Counted from the stretch's first letter, positions 27,543-35,825 are shown. The stretch is DNA of 64,000 nucleotides from Deltaproteobacteria bacterium (GCA_021802645.1 JAJZRO010000001.1:289634-353633), one strand, 5' to 3'. Made by a program: numbers and translations. The notes: a model not told the origin generated them from the sequence alone.

Positions 27543-29037
27543 AGGTGGAACGGTTGACCCCGGCTGCCTCGGCCGCCCAGGTCATATTCATACGATGCTG
27601 TTCGAGAAGATACGCGGCATAGTCCCGTTCCACCTCCTCCCAGGTGCGCTGACCGAAATCGAGACCCAGCGCCGACGGTGGGTCGACACCCGGCGTCGCC
27701 GAACGGACCGCGGCCTTGGACATCACCGCCGGAGTCGCCAGGAAGGGTGGGGGCAGATCGGCCGGACCGATCTCCTCGTGGGGACAGACCACGGTAAGGT
27801 ATTTGGCCAGGTTCTCCAACTCCCGGATATTGCCGGGCCAGGGGTAGGCGGCCAGCGGCCCCAATGCCTCGCTGGCCAACCGTTTCTGAACACCGCCGCC
27901 CTTGACTGCCTCCCGCCGCAGGAAGAGATTGAACAGCAGCGGGATGTCCTCCTGTCGCTCGCGCAGTGGCGGTAACGTCACCGGCAGGACGGAGAGGCGG
28001 TAGAAGAGGTCACGCCGGAAGGATTTTTCCGCCACCATCCGTTCGAGATCGCGATTGGTGGCCGCCACCAGGCGCACATCCACCCGCCTCGTCTCAGTGC
28101 TGCCCAACGGCTTGATCTCGTTCATTTGGATCACCCGCAGCACCTTGGCCTGAAGTGGCAAGGGCATGTCGCCGATCTCGTCGAGAAAGAGGGTGCCGCC
28201 ATGGGCCGCCTCGAAGAGGCCCTTCTTGTCTTTCACCGCGCCGGAGAAGGCGCCCTTCATATAGCCAAAGAGCTCGCTCTCCAACAGCGTTTCCGGAATG
28301 GCGCTACAGTTCTGCACCACCAACGGCTGGTCGCGGCGGGGGCTTAAGCGATGCACGCGGCTGGCCACCAGCTCCTTGCCGGTGCCCGACTCCCCAGCGA
28401 TCAGCACCGGGTAGTCGGTGGCCGCGTAGCTCGTCAGCATGGCCATAACCCGCTGAAAGCCCGCGCTCTGGCCCACCATCAGACCGTCCTCCCGAAGGAA
28501 ATCGATCTCATTCTGGAGCAGCCGACTCACGCTGCACTGCTTGTCGTACGCCAAGGCGTTGGAGAGGGCCACGGAACCGATGTTCACCAGTTCCTGCAAA
28601 AAATCGAGGTATTTCTTTTCCAGGTTCAGTTGGGTGTGCGCGGGGTTGGTATCGATGACCTCCACTGCGCCATACACCGCGCCGTCTTTCAACAGCAGCG
28701 GAAAGGCAAGGATCAAGCTGCTCTTGATAGCCAGCTCCGCCTCAATGGCCTGGAAGTGGCGCGGGTCGGCGTCGGGACGGGAGAAAGCCATCTTGCCCGT
28801 CTCGATCACCCAGCGCACCAGGCTTTTTGAGTCGAGGGGCAGACAGAGTCCCCTGACCTTGTCGCTCTCGATCCCCTCGGCCTCAATACAGCAGAAGCCC
28901 TCCTGCCGCCGGATCCACACCGAGCCGCGATCCACGTTCTGCAGCCGCAAGAGGGCGCGGAGAAACTTCCGCTGCACCTGCTGGGGGTCCAGTTCGCCGG
29001 AAAAGGATTGGAAGAGCTCCACCAACGATTCGCGCAT
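27478..29037 (-). CDS. Sigma-54-dependent activator, GAF-AAA+-Fis
   Basis: The 519-residue regulator has an N-terminal GAF sensor (about residues 15-165) and a central AAA+ domain with Walker A G-E-S-G-T-G-K-E (215-222) and Walker B L-F-L-D-E-I-G-D (283-290). A Fis-type helix-turn-helix lies near residues 470-510 (W-A-A-E-A-A-G-V-N-R-S-T-F). The sigma-54-contacting loop reads G-A-F-S-G-A instead of the usual G-A-F-T-G-A. It remodels sigma-54 holoenzyme from an upstream site in response to a small ligand. It is divergent from the ClC gene. The intervening region has several inverted repeats that may be its binding sites. Confidence 0.93.
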   Translation of the reverse strand: MRESLVELFQSFSGELDPQQVQRKFLRALLRLQNVDRGSVWIRRQEGFCCIEAEGIESDKVRGLCLPLDSKSLVRWVIETGKMAFSRPDADPRHFQAIEAELAIKSSLILAFPLLLKDGAVYGAVEVIDTNPAHTQLNLEKKYLDFLQELVNIGSVALSNALAYDKQCSVSRLLQNEIDFLREDGLMVGQSAGFQRVMAMLTSYAATDYPVLIAGESGTGKELVASRVHRLSPRRDQPLVVQNCSAIPETLLESELFGYMKGAFSGAVKDKKGLFEAAHGGTLFLDEIGDMPLPLQAKVLRVIQMNEIKPLGSTETRRVDVRLVAATNRDLERMVAEKSFRRDLFYRLSVLPVTLPPLRERQEDIPLLFNLFLRREAVKGGGVQKRLASEALGPLAAYPWPGNIRELENLAKYLTVVCPHEEIGPADLPPPFLATPAVMSKAAVRSATPGVDPPSALGLDFGQRTWEEVERDYAAYLLEQHRMNMTWAAEAAGVNRSTFVSRLRRLNLTPPRRRRSAAP

Positions 29038-29079
29038 GGTGTGAATATATCATTTTTTACACGAAATATACTCTAAAAT

Positions 29080-29096
29080 AATGATATAAAATCATT
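29080..29096. promoter_or_regulatory. Operator-like inverted repeat upstream of the sigma-54 regulator
   Basis: AATGAT-ATAAA-ATCATT is a perfect six-base inverted repeat in an unusually AT-rich stretch about 45 bases before the regulator ATG. It could be an autoregulatory or promoter-overlapping site; the protein is unknown. Confidence 0.3.
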
Positions 29097-29114
29097 CATT
29101 CAAAAGAAACCACC

Positions 29115-29148
29115 CTGCAACGGCAGGCGTTATTCTGCGCAACGCGCA
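29115..29148. promoter_or_regulatory. Two adjacent inverted repeats, candidate upstream activator sites
   Basis: CCTGC-AACG-GCAGG (29115-29128) and TGCGC-AAC-GCGCA (29136-29148) share an AAC-centred palindromic design and lie about 130-160 bases before the ClC start. A GG-N10-GC sigma-54 promoter was looked for and not found between them and the gene. Confidence 0.3.
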
Positions 29149-29275
29149 AACTACCCTTGCTTGACGGACGGGAGTCGCTACAATACATCAATCGGCAGCA
29201 TCACCTTGACGAGGCCGACGCGCACGACCAAATTGATTGAAAGATATCGCCGCCACGGCTCGGAAGGGGAATGCC

Positions 29276-30640
29276 ATGACCTTTAAGATGTTACGCTTGT
29301 CCGCCCTGGGACACACCGACCCCCCTTTCCGGACGGGGCTTGATCCGATGGTGCCGATGCTGGTCGTCGCGGCGGCGATCGGCGCCATCGGTTCCCTTGC
29401 CGTGGAACTGTTCCGCACGGCGATGTACACCATCGTCCAATTCTATGCCTCCCAGGAACATCTGGTTGAGGCCGCCCGATCGTTGCCGTTATGGGCTCGC
29501 ATCGCGGTGCCGACCATCGCCGGCACCGTCTGCGGCCTCGGCATGTGGGCGGGCCATCGCTGGATCAGGCGGCCGCGCGGCCCCGAATACATGGAGGCGG
29601 TGCGCGTGGGCGACGGGGTGTTGCCACTCGCCCCGAACCTCATCCGGACAGGTTCCTCGCTCCTCGGGGTGAGCGGCGGCATTACCATCGGCCGCGAAGG
29701 GACCATGATCCAGTTTGCGGCCCTGACCTCCTCCCTCCTCGGGCGGATCTTTCGTGCCGATGAAGCCCACCGCCGGCTGATCGTTGCCTGCGGCGCCGCC
29801 GCCGGCTTTGCGGCCGCCTATCGTGCCCCCATCGCGGGTGCCCTGTTCGTCGCGGAGATCATTCTCGGCGGGTTGGCGCTCCGGGAGGTAAGCGCCGTGC
29901 TGGTCGCCGCCGTAATCTCCATGCTGACGACGCAGACCTTCTTCGCCAGCGGGCCGCTCTATATCGCGCACGTCGTGCCCCGAGTAGGGTTTAACGACCT
30001 CTTTGACGTGACCCTCGTAGGTCTGGCGGCCGGCCTCTTCGGTCCGGTGTTTTTGTGGCTGCTCCATACCTCGAACAAACGCTACCAGGCGCTGTTCACC
30101 TTTTTGCCCGTGCGCATGGGCGTGGCCGGGCTGGCCATCGGGTTGCTGTCGACCGTGCGGCCCGAGGTCTGGGGCAACGGCGTCAGCGTCATGCAGTCCT
30201 TTCTGGCCACCCATTGGGCATTGAGTTCGGTGCTGACCGTGTTTGCGTTGCGGCTGATCGCGGTGATCTTTGCCAGCGCTGCCGGCATCCCCGGCGGCGT
30301 GCTCACCCCGACCCTGGTAACCGGCGCCGCCCTGGGGTTGATCATCGGCCACACGATGCTGACCCCGTCGGCCGACCACTCCCAGACGCTGTGGATCCTG
30401 GTCGGCGCCGGCAGCCTGCTGGCGGCGACCACCCATGCCCCGGCAATGTCCGCCCTCATGGTCTTCGAGACCACGCACAACTACCATGTGGTGCTCGCCG
30501 CCCTGCCGGCGTGCGTTATCGCCTCTGTTGTCGGCAGTCTGCTGCATCATCAGTCGATCTACGCAGAAGCCTTGGGGGCGAGGGAACACGTCCAGGCCGC
30601 CTCCGACGAGGCTCGCCGGACAATAAACCTCGATGCCTGA
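29276..30640 (+). CDS. ClC-type chloride channel or anion/proton antiporter
   Basis: The 454-residue membrane protein shows the ClC signatures: S-G-G-I-T-I-G-R-E-G-T near residue 140 (with the gating Glu of G-R-E-G), the R-A-P-I-A-G-A-L-F-V-A-E-I segment, W-G-N-G-V-S-V, and the A-G-I-P-G-G-V-L-T-P motif. About 10-12 hydrophobic helices are visible. The canonical G-S-G-I-P selectivity motif is not obvious, so the transported anion is uncertain. The ATG at 29276 is preferred over 29237 because AAGGGGA precedes it. It is divergent from a sigma-54 activator and 258 bases upstream of an MFS exporter gene. Confidence 0.88.
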   Translation: MTFKMLRLSALGHTDPPFRTGLDPMVPMLVVAAAIGAIGSLAVELFRTAMYTIVQFYASQEHLVEAARSLPLWARIAVPTIAGTVCGLGMWAGHRWIRRPRGPEYMEAVRVGDGVLPLAPNLIRTGSSLLGVSGGITIGREGTMIQFAALTSSLLGRIFRADEAHRRLIVACGAAAGFAAAYRAPIAGALFVAEIILGGLALREVSAVLVAAVISMLTTQTFFASGPLYIAHVVPRVGFNDLFDVTLVGLAAGLFGPVFLWLLHTSNKRYQALFTFLPVRMGVAGLAIGLLSTVRPEVWGNGVSVMQSFLATHWALSSVLTVFALRLIAVIFASAAGIPGGVLTPTLVTGAALGLIIGHTMLTPSADHSQTLWILVGAGSLLAATTHAPAMSALMVFETTHNYHVVLAALPACVIASVVGSLLHHQSIYAEALGAREHVQAASDEARRTINLDA

Positions 30641-30695
30641 TGAACCGACCGGCGGCGCTGTTTCCGGTTCCCAGAGGCAAAAAAATCGTCCCGTG

Positions 30696-30738
30696 ATTGA
30701 CCGAATATCGAAGTAGACTATAATCGTTCTCGATAACA
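30696..30738 (+). promoter_or_regulatory. Sigma-70 promoter with overlapping Fur-like palindrome for the MFS exporter gene
   Basis: TTGACC (about 30698-30703), a 16-base spacer and a perfect TATAAT precede an imperfect AT-rich palindrome (TAATCG-TTCT-CGATAA type). The palindrome overlaps the -10 box and start point, where a Fur-family repressor would bind. The Fur assignment is by resemblance only. Confidence 0.45.
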
Positions 30739-30744
30739 CCGCGC

Positions 30745-30860
30745 CCCGGTCCCCTCAACCCTGCGGCGTCTGCACCGCAAGGGGTTGCCTGACGCGGAGT
30801 CCGCAACCGGTGGGCAAGTCCCACCCTCTCTCCCCATGGCCGGAGAGGTGCGGTGGCAGC
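30745..30860 (+). ncRNA. Structured 5' leader with four consecutive hairpins, unidentified
   Basis: Between the promoter and the exporter ATG lie a TGCGG/CCGCA hairpin with outer CCCC/GGGG pairing (about 30752-30784), GGTTGC/GCAACC (30783-30808), GGTGGG/CCCACC with a CAAGT loop (30809-30825), and CCTCTC/GAGAGG (30825-30848). The leader is about 165 bases long. It does not match the cobalamin, fluoride, guanidine, TPP or GEMM consensus that I know. It may be a regulatory RNA. Confidence 0.4.
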
Positions 30861-30898
30861 GGGATAAACAAATGGCGGGCACACAGAGATAGAAAAGC

Positions 30899-32818
30899 AT
30901 GAACAGCGACGTCCAGACCCTTACCGCAGAGTTTTCTTCACGTCCATCCCGCAAGTGGCTTATCCTTGCCACCGTCCTGTTGGGCACCACCATGTCGGCC
31001 CTCGACGTCAGCATCGTCAACGTGGCGGTGCCGACCCTCAAGACGACCTTCGGCGCCTCGATGGCGGCGATAGAATGGATAGTGATGGGCTATATGCTCA
31101 CCCTCACCATTTTTCTGCCGCTTTTCGGGCGACTCTCCGATATGTTCGGCCGGTCGAGGTTTTATATTCTGGGCTTTATCATTTTCTCCGTGGGCTCGCT
31201 CTTTTGCGGCATGTCAACCACGGCGCCTCTGCTGATCACCGCACGTATCATCCAGGCCATCGGCGCGGCCCTGCTGCAGGCCAACTCCGTCGCCCTCATC
31301 ACCGAGGCGTTCCCGTCCCAGCTGCTCGGGAAGGCGATCGGCATCCAGGGCGGGGTCCAGGCGCTTGCCATGGCCATCGGTCCCTTCGTGGGCGGGGTGC
31401 TCATCGCCACGGTGGGTTGGCAGGCCATCTTCTATGTGAATATCCCGATCGGCATCCTGGGTATCATCGCGGCGCTGCTCATCCTGCCGCCCATGCAACA
31501 GCCGCAGCAAAGGGAAAAGATCGATTATCTGGGAGCCGCCCTCTTCGCCGGCGGCCTGACCCTGTTTGTCCTGGCCTTCAACGAGGGCGTGAAACTCGGC
31601 TGGGAGTCGCCCACCATCCTGACCTACTTTATCGCGGCCATCGGACTCCTTTTCCTCTTTGTCCGGACGGAGTTCAGAGTGGAGCACCCGTTGATCGATT
31701 TCAGGCTCTTCAAGGACCCTGCCTTCTTCGTGGGGAATGTGACCGCCCTCCTTTCCTATTACGTCCTTTTCACCGTCCTCTTCCTGATGCCCTTCTATCT
31801 CGAAAAGGTGCTGGGGACCAGTGTCGCCCTCACCGGCGTCCTGTTGACCCCTCTCCTGCTCGCCATGGCGGTGGTCGCTCCCCTTTCCGGCCACATCGCG
31901 GACCAGTATGGCCCGCGCATCATGACCACGCTGGGGATGCTTTTTGCCGCGGTGGCCTGCCTCGCCCTTACCTTCATGAAAACGACGGCCTCGATGCCGC
32001 TGGTTATGGCTGCCGTCGTCATTCTCATGGGCATCGGCATGGGGCTGTTTACCCCCTCCAACAACAGTGCGGTCATGAATGCCGCCCCCACGGAAAAGCT
32101 CGGCATGGCCGGGAGTACCCTCAACATGATGCGCTCCTTGGGGCTGATCCTGGGGGTGGATATCTCCGGCGGCATCTTCAGCATGCTGGAGCATCAATAC
32201 CTCGCCGAGAGCGGCTATCGCAATGTCCAGCATGTGTTCAGCAACACCACCGTCCCCGTGCCAATCAAGGACAACGCCTTCATGCACGGTTTCATCATCG
32301 TCATCATGACCCTGCTGGCGGTGAGTTTGTTCGCGGCCTTCCTTTCAGCCGTCGCCCGACGGGGTAAGGGCTCGGGGATCGTCGACCACGAACTGACGGA
32401 ATCAGCCGTTGTCTCCACAGGCTTTTTCAGCGGCTTCAACCAGGAGACCAGAGGTCTTTCCCTCCTCATCTTGCTGCTGCTCGTGGGCGGCATGGCCAGC
32501 GGCATCGTCACCTTGCAGTGGCACCATGCAGGTGTTCCCCTTCTGCCATCAAGGCAACAGCAAATCCTGCAGGATGCGCAGGCCATGGCGCTGGCGCAGC
32601 GCCTCGCGGCGGCCGAACAAGAGGCTCGGGCATACTATGTCCAGAAATACCACGATACCGATGTCCGGATCGAGGTAAAGCCCCGCGGCGATCACCTCGA
32701 GGCCGATGTGATAAAAAATGGCGTCTTCATCAGGCGGCTGTCCATCCGGGGCAAGACGGTTACCGAACACCGAACAGGCGTTCGGGAGTGGATTCTGGAC
32801 CTGTTCAGCAACGTCTAG
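30899..32818 (+). CDS. MFS multidrug exporter (DHA2/EmrB type) with an extra helix and C-terminal extracytoplasmic tail
   Basis: The 639-residue protein has the 14 helices of the DHA2 family. The first includes A-L-D-V-S-I-V-N-V-A (motif D1), and the G-R-L-S-D-M-F-G-R loop (motif A) and G-P-F-V-G-G (motif C) mark a drug/proton antiporter. After a cytoplasmic linker comes a fifteenth hydrophobic segment (L-S-L-L-I-L-L-L-L-V-G-G-M), then about 95 residues with a short helix and a basic beta-like region. This would place the tail in the periplasm, where it might contact a membrane-fusion partner. No emrA or outer-membrane gene is adjacent. Substrate is unknown. Confidence 0.87.
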   Translation: MNSDVQTLTAEFSSRPSRKWLILATVLLGTTMSALDVSIVNVAVPTLKTTFGASMAAIEWIVMGYMLTLTIFLPLFGRLSDMFGRSRFYILGFIIFSVGSLFCGMSTTAPLLITARIIQAIGAALLQANSVALITEAFPSQLLGKAIGIQGGVQALAMAIGPFVGGVLIATVGWQAIFYVNIPIGILGIIAALLILPPMQQPQQREKIDYLGAALFAGGLTLFVLAFNEGVKLGWESPTILTYFIAAIGLLFLFVRTEFRVEHPLIDFRLFKDPAFFVGNVTALLSYYVLFTVLFLMPFYLEKVLGTSVALTGVLLTPLLLAMAVVAPLSGHIADQYGPRIMTTLGMLFAAVACLALTFMKTTASMPLVMAAVVILMGIGMGLFTPSNNSAVMNAAPTEKLGMAGSTLNMMRSLGLILGVDISGGIFSMLEHQYLAESGYRNVQHVFSNTTVPVPIKDNAFMHGFIIVIMTLLAVSLFAAFLSAVARRGKGSGIVDHELTESAVVSTGFFSGFNQETRGLSLLILLLLVGGMASGIVTLQWHHAGVPLLPSRQQQILQDAQAMALAQRLAAAEQEARAYYVQKYHDTDVRIEVKPRGDHLEADVIKNGVFIRRLSIRGKTVTEHRTGVREWILDLFSNV

Positions 32819-32885
32819 TGGTGGCGCCGAAGCATCGAGGCCTTCGAGACGCTGCCTCGGCCTCGCTGTTTCTCTCCGTGCAAAA

Positions 32886-32924
32886 CAAAACAAGGCCGGG
32901 ACAGCGTCTGCTGTCCCGGCCTTG
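32886..32924 (-). terminator. Terminator of the decayed gltD copy
   Basis: A perfect 15-base stem (CAAGGCCGGGACAGC and its complement, loop GTCT) is followed on the minus strand by a T-rich run. It corresponds in position and left-arm sequence to the terminator of intact gltD at 33562-33596. Confidence 0.75.
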
Positions 32925-32959
32925 CAGCATCTCTTGTCCCTGAAAACTGCGAGCCACTT

Positions 32960-33200
32960 ACTCGGCCTACGCCTTTTCCCGGCCGGCCTTGAGGTCGCTG
33001 CCGGCGGGGAAGCGGTGGATCGACTCGGCCGCATCCTTAGGCCTGAAAAACCGCCTTGGCCGCGGTCTTAGGACCGAGCGCCTCCGTCGCCCGCCACAAA
33101 AATCCACTCCACCTCGCTCTACATGGTCGTTTCGTCCACCACCCAGACACCCCAACGGATCATTGGGGAATCGAGGCCGAGCCGCCGCTGCGCCCAAAAA
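32960..33200 (-). pseudogene. Decayed duplicate of the 3' end of gltD
   Basis: This stretch aligns with 33630-33860, the last 75-80 codons of gltD. On the minus strand it still ends with R-F-P-A-G-S-D-L-K-A-G-R-E-K-A against R-F-L-A-G-T-D-L-K-A-G-R-E-K-T-K-T-E in the intact gene, preceded by A-A-E-S-I-H. A one-base insertion next to the former Q-A-K-E segment and other changes break the frame further upstream. Similarity fades beyond about 33200. Confidence 0.8.
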
Positions 33201-33267
33201 TCCTCTTTCCACACTCTTCCCCACCGGCCAACCCAGGCCGTCAATCTCTTTCCATCACCGGCGCCCC

Positions 33268-33393
33268 TCAGGCTGCATGGTGATGGTGATGTACCTCATA
33301 ATAATGCAGTATGAGCTTCCGGACTTCGACGCCAAGCGCCAACAGACCAGGAATGACGACGCCCACCACCAGCCCCACAATGAGATCTTTCAT
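33268..33393 (-). CDS. Small membrane protein of 41 residues with a pentahistidine tail
   Basis: This short gene has a strong GGAGG site (GTGGAGGAAAAGCC before the ATG). It encodes an N-terminal single hydrophobic helix (M-K-D-L-I-V-G-L-V-V-G-V-V-I-P-G-L-L-A-L), then V-E-V-R-K-L-I-L, and ends H-Y-Y-E-V-H-H-H-H-H-A-A. It is unrecognised. The tail could bind Ni, Zn or Cu at the membrane surface. It sits alone between the gltD relic and gltD. A TATAAA is seen about 50 bases upstream, but no good -35. The helix and ribosome site make it a credible gene despite its size. Confidence 0.55.
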   Translation of the reverse strand: MKDLIVGLVVGVVIPGLLALGVEVRKLILHYYEVHHHHHAA

Positions 33394-33561
33394 GGCTTTT
33401 CCTCCACATGTGTTTGTGTCGGGTCACCTTTTCCTTATTTATACAATAAGGTCGCAGGGGCGATAAGTACAGGCGAGGGCAACATGATTCTGGCCGAATC
33501 GCGGCATGCCGGCCACCGGCTGGCACACACACGCCCCTGAAGAACAGGCGATCAGGCAAAC

Positions 33562-33596
33562 AAAAAGGCCGGCGCAGCATGCGCTGCGCCGGCCTT
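33562..33596 (-). terminator. Intrinsic terminator of gltD
   Basis: A perfect palindrome, AAGGCCGGCGCAGC (33565-33578), ATGC loop and its complement, is followed on the minus strand by TTTTT-like sequence. It lies 29 bases after the gltD stop. Confidence 0.85.
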
Positions 33597-33624
33597 GCCT
33601 TTTCTCCAACCAATAAAACGAAAG

Positions 33625-35031
33625 CTACTCGGTCTTGGTCTTCTCCCGGCCGGCCTTGAGGTCGGTGCCGGCGAGGAAACGGTGGATCGACTCCGCTGCC
33701 TCCTTGGCCTGGAAGACCGCCTTGGCCACGGTCTGCGGCCCGAGCACCGCGTCGCCCGCGGCAAAGACCCACTCCACCGAAGTCTGCATGGTCACCTCGT
33801 CCACCACATACGTGCCCCAACGGGTCATGGTGAAGTCAAGGCCGGAGCCGGCGGCGGGGTCCACATCCTGGCTGATGGCCGGGATGATGGCATCCGCCTC
33901 GATCATGAAGTTGGAGCCCTCGATCACCTCCGGCCGGCAGCGGCCCGAGGCATCGCACTCGCCGAGCTTCATCCGCAGGCACTCGATCTTGGTCAGTTTG
34001 CCATTCTCACCGTGGATCTTCACTGGCGCGGCCAGGAACTCGATGCGCACGCCTTCTTCTTCGAGATGATGAATCTCCGCCTGGGCGGCAGGCATCTCTG
34101 CCTTGGTGCGGCGATAGAGGATGAAGACCTGGTCGGAACCGGTACGGAGCGCGGTGCGGGCGCAGTCGATGGCCACGTTGCCGCCGCCCACCACCACCAC
34201 GTTGCGACCGAGATTCAGCCTCTCGCCGATATTGACCCGCCGCAGATAGTCGACGCCATGGAGCACACCCTGAAGGTCTTCACCCTCGACCCCGAGTTTG
34301 CGGCTGGCGTGTGCACCAGGGCCGAGGAACACGGCGCTGAACCCCTCGGCCTTCAGATCCTCCAGGGATTTGTTCTTGCCAATGGTGACCCCGTTGACCA
34401 CCGTCACCCCACAACTCCGGAGAGCAGCGAACTCCGCCTCGATGATCGACCGCGGCAACCGATAGGCCGGGATACCCACTGCCAGCATGCCGCCGTTGAC
34501 CGGCAGGCTCTCGAAGATGGTGCAGGGGTAGCCGAGGTGGGAAAGATAGTAGGCCACCGACATGCCGGCCGGGCCGGAACCGACAATGGCCACCTTCTGG
34601 GGTTTGGGCATGGCGCAAGGCTTGAGCAGACTTTTGTTGTTGGCCACCATCCAATCGACGATATACCGCTCGATCATGCCGATGGCTACGGCCTCGCCCT
34701 TCTTGCCGCGGATGCAGTGGCCCTCACACTGGAACTCGTGGGGGCAGACGCGGGAGCAGATGGCGGGCAGCGAGTTGGTGGCGCGGTCGAGCCAATAGGC
34801 CTCCTCAATCTTGCCTTCCCGCAGCAGCTTGATGAAGCCGGGGATATCGTTATGAATGGGGCAGCCGTCGCGACACGCCGGCTTCTTGCACTGCAGGCAG
34901 CGTTCCGCCTCGCGTTGCGCGGTCGCGGCATCGTAGCCTGCCACCACCTCGTTAAAATTGGTCACCCGCTCGGCAGGCGCCAGCTCTTTCGCCGGCTGCC
35001 GGGGAATCGCCATCCGTTCTTTCGTCTCCAT
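33625..35031 (-). CDS. gltD: Glutamate synthase small subunit-like NADPH oxidoreductase (GltA/GltD type)
   Basis: The 468-residue flavoprotein has the N-terminal cysteine-rich Fer4_20 domain (C-L-Q-C-K-K-P-A-C-R-D-G-C and C-S-R-V-C with C-E-G-H-C). It then has an FAD Rossmann fold (A-I-V-G-S-G-P-A-G near residue 150), an NAD(P) fold (V-V-V-V-G-G-G-N-V-A) and the closing A-G-D-A-V-L-G FAD motif. It passes electrons from NADPH to a glutamate synthase large subunit or another acceptor such as NfnB-like partners. No large subunit gene is adjacent, so the partner is uncertain. The ATG at 35031 has a GGAGGAG site. Its 3' end exists as a second, broken copy downstream. Confidence 0.88.
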   Translation of the reverse strand: METKERMAIPRQPAKELAPAERVTNFNEVVAGYDAATAQREAERCLQCKKPACRDGCPIHNDIPGFIKLLREGKIEEAYWLDRATNSLPAICSRVCPHEFQCEGHCIRGKKGEAVAIGMIERYIVDWMVANNKSLLKPCAMPKPQKVAIVGSGPAGMSVAYYLSHLGYPCTIFESLPVNGGMLAVGIPAYRLPRSIIEAEFAALRSCGVTVVNGVTIGKNKSLEDLKAEGFSAVFLGPGAHASRKLGVEGEDLQGVLHGVDYLRRVNIGERLNLGRNVVVVGGGNVAIDCARTALRTGSDQVFILYRRTKAEMPAAQAEIHHLEEEGVRIEFLAAPVKIHGENGKLTKIECLRMKLGECDASGRCRPEVIEGSNFMIEADAIIPAISQDVDPAAGSGLDFTMTRWGTYVVDEVTMQTSVEWVFAAGDAVLGPQTVAKAVFQAKEAAESIHRFLAGTDLKAGREKTKTE

Positions 35032-35288
35032 TACATCTCCTCCAGTTCCAGCTCCACGAATCATGGTTGCGGTTGCGTCCCCCGGCCCTAGCCGGCAGGG
35101 TAGGCAACCATACTCTAATTTGCACCGTATTTCATGCAGATTTTAGCCATCCCCCCTTTCTCGCAACCGGCCATGGCGGCCATGCCTAACGGGAAAGCGC
35201 TTGACAAATACCGCCCGATCATCCAATCTAAAAGCTAACCCTGCGAGTTGCTTGCGGAATCAACGACGAAATCACGATTGGGACCACC

Positions 35289-35762
35289 ATGAAAGCGGAA
35301 TTTATCAACCCCTTCCTGCACGCCACCAAGAATGTCCTCGAAACCATGGCCCAAACCAAGGTGACGCCGCAGAAGCCACATCTCAAGGAAGATAACACCT
35401 CCTATGGCGAGGTGACCGGCATCATCGGCATGACCTCCGATACCATCACCGGTTGCATGATCGTGAGTTTCTCTGAAAAATGCATCCTGAAAATCGTCGG
35501 CAACATGCTCATGGAAGAGCCCCGCGCCAAGGTCGACGACGAGGTGGTAGACGCCGTCGGCGAGATCACCAACATGATCTGCGGCGGCGCCAAGGCAGAG
35601 CTCGCCAAGATCGACCACAAGTTCGACCTCGCCACCCCCACCATGGTGGTCGGCAAAGGGGTGGAGATATCCTACTACTCCACCGCGCCAACCATTGTCA
35701 TTCCCTTCGACACCGCCGACGGCACCTTCGTGGTGGAAGCCAACCTAGGCGAGAAGAAATAG
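35289..35762 (+). CDS. cheX: CheX-like chemotaxis phosphatase or CheC-family protein
   Basis: The 157-residue protein has the CheX fold pattern: F-I-N-P-F-L-H-A-T at the start, G-M-T-S-D-T-I-T-G-C-M, and the phosphatase motif E-I-T-N-M with the conserved Glu and Asn that dephosphorylate CheY-P. It is a stand-alone gene; no other che genes are in the window. A TTGACA box lies near 35203, with only a weak -10. It might act on receivers in the nearby two-component systems, but that is conjecture. Confidence 0.82.
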   Translation: MKAEFINPFLHATKNVLETMAQTKVTPQKPHLKEDNTSYGEVTGIIGMTSDTITGCMIVSFSEKCILKIVGNMLMEEPRAKVDDEVVDAVGEITNMICGGAKAELAKIDHKFDLATPTMVVGKGVEISYYSTAPTIVIPFDTADGTFVVEANLGEKK

Positions 35763-35825
35763 CCTTCCCACAGCCGACGACCTGTTCTGCCAGGAGAAGG
35801 CAACCCCACCAGTAGCAACAATGCG

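Noticed and set aside
30732..30898. Cobalamin or fluoride riboswitch before the MFS gene
   Set aside because: GGTG-AA-TCC-like pieces exist, but conserved core boxes of these classes are absent; kept only as an unidentified structured leader.
33268..33300. Cloning-vector His tag contamination
   Set aside because: The CATCAC-type codons sit at the end of a natural gene with its own ribosome site between two related chromosomal segments, and no vector sequence is seen.
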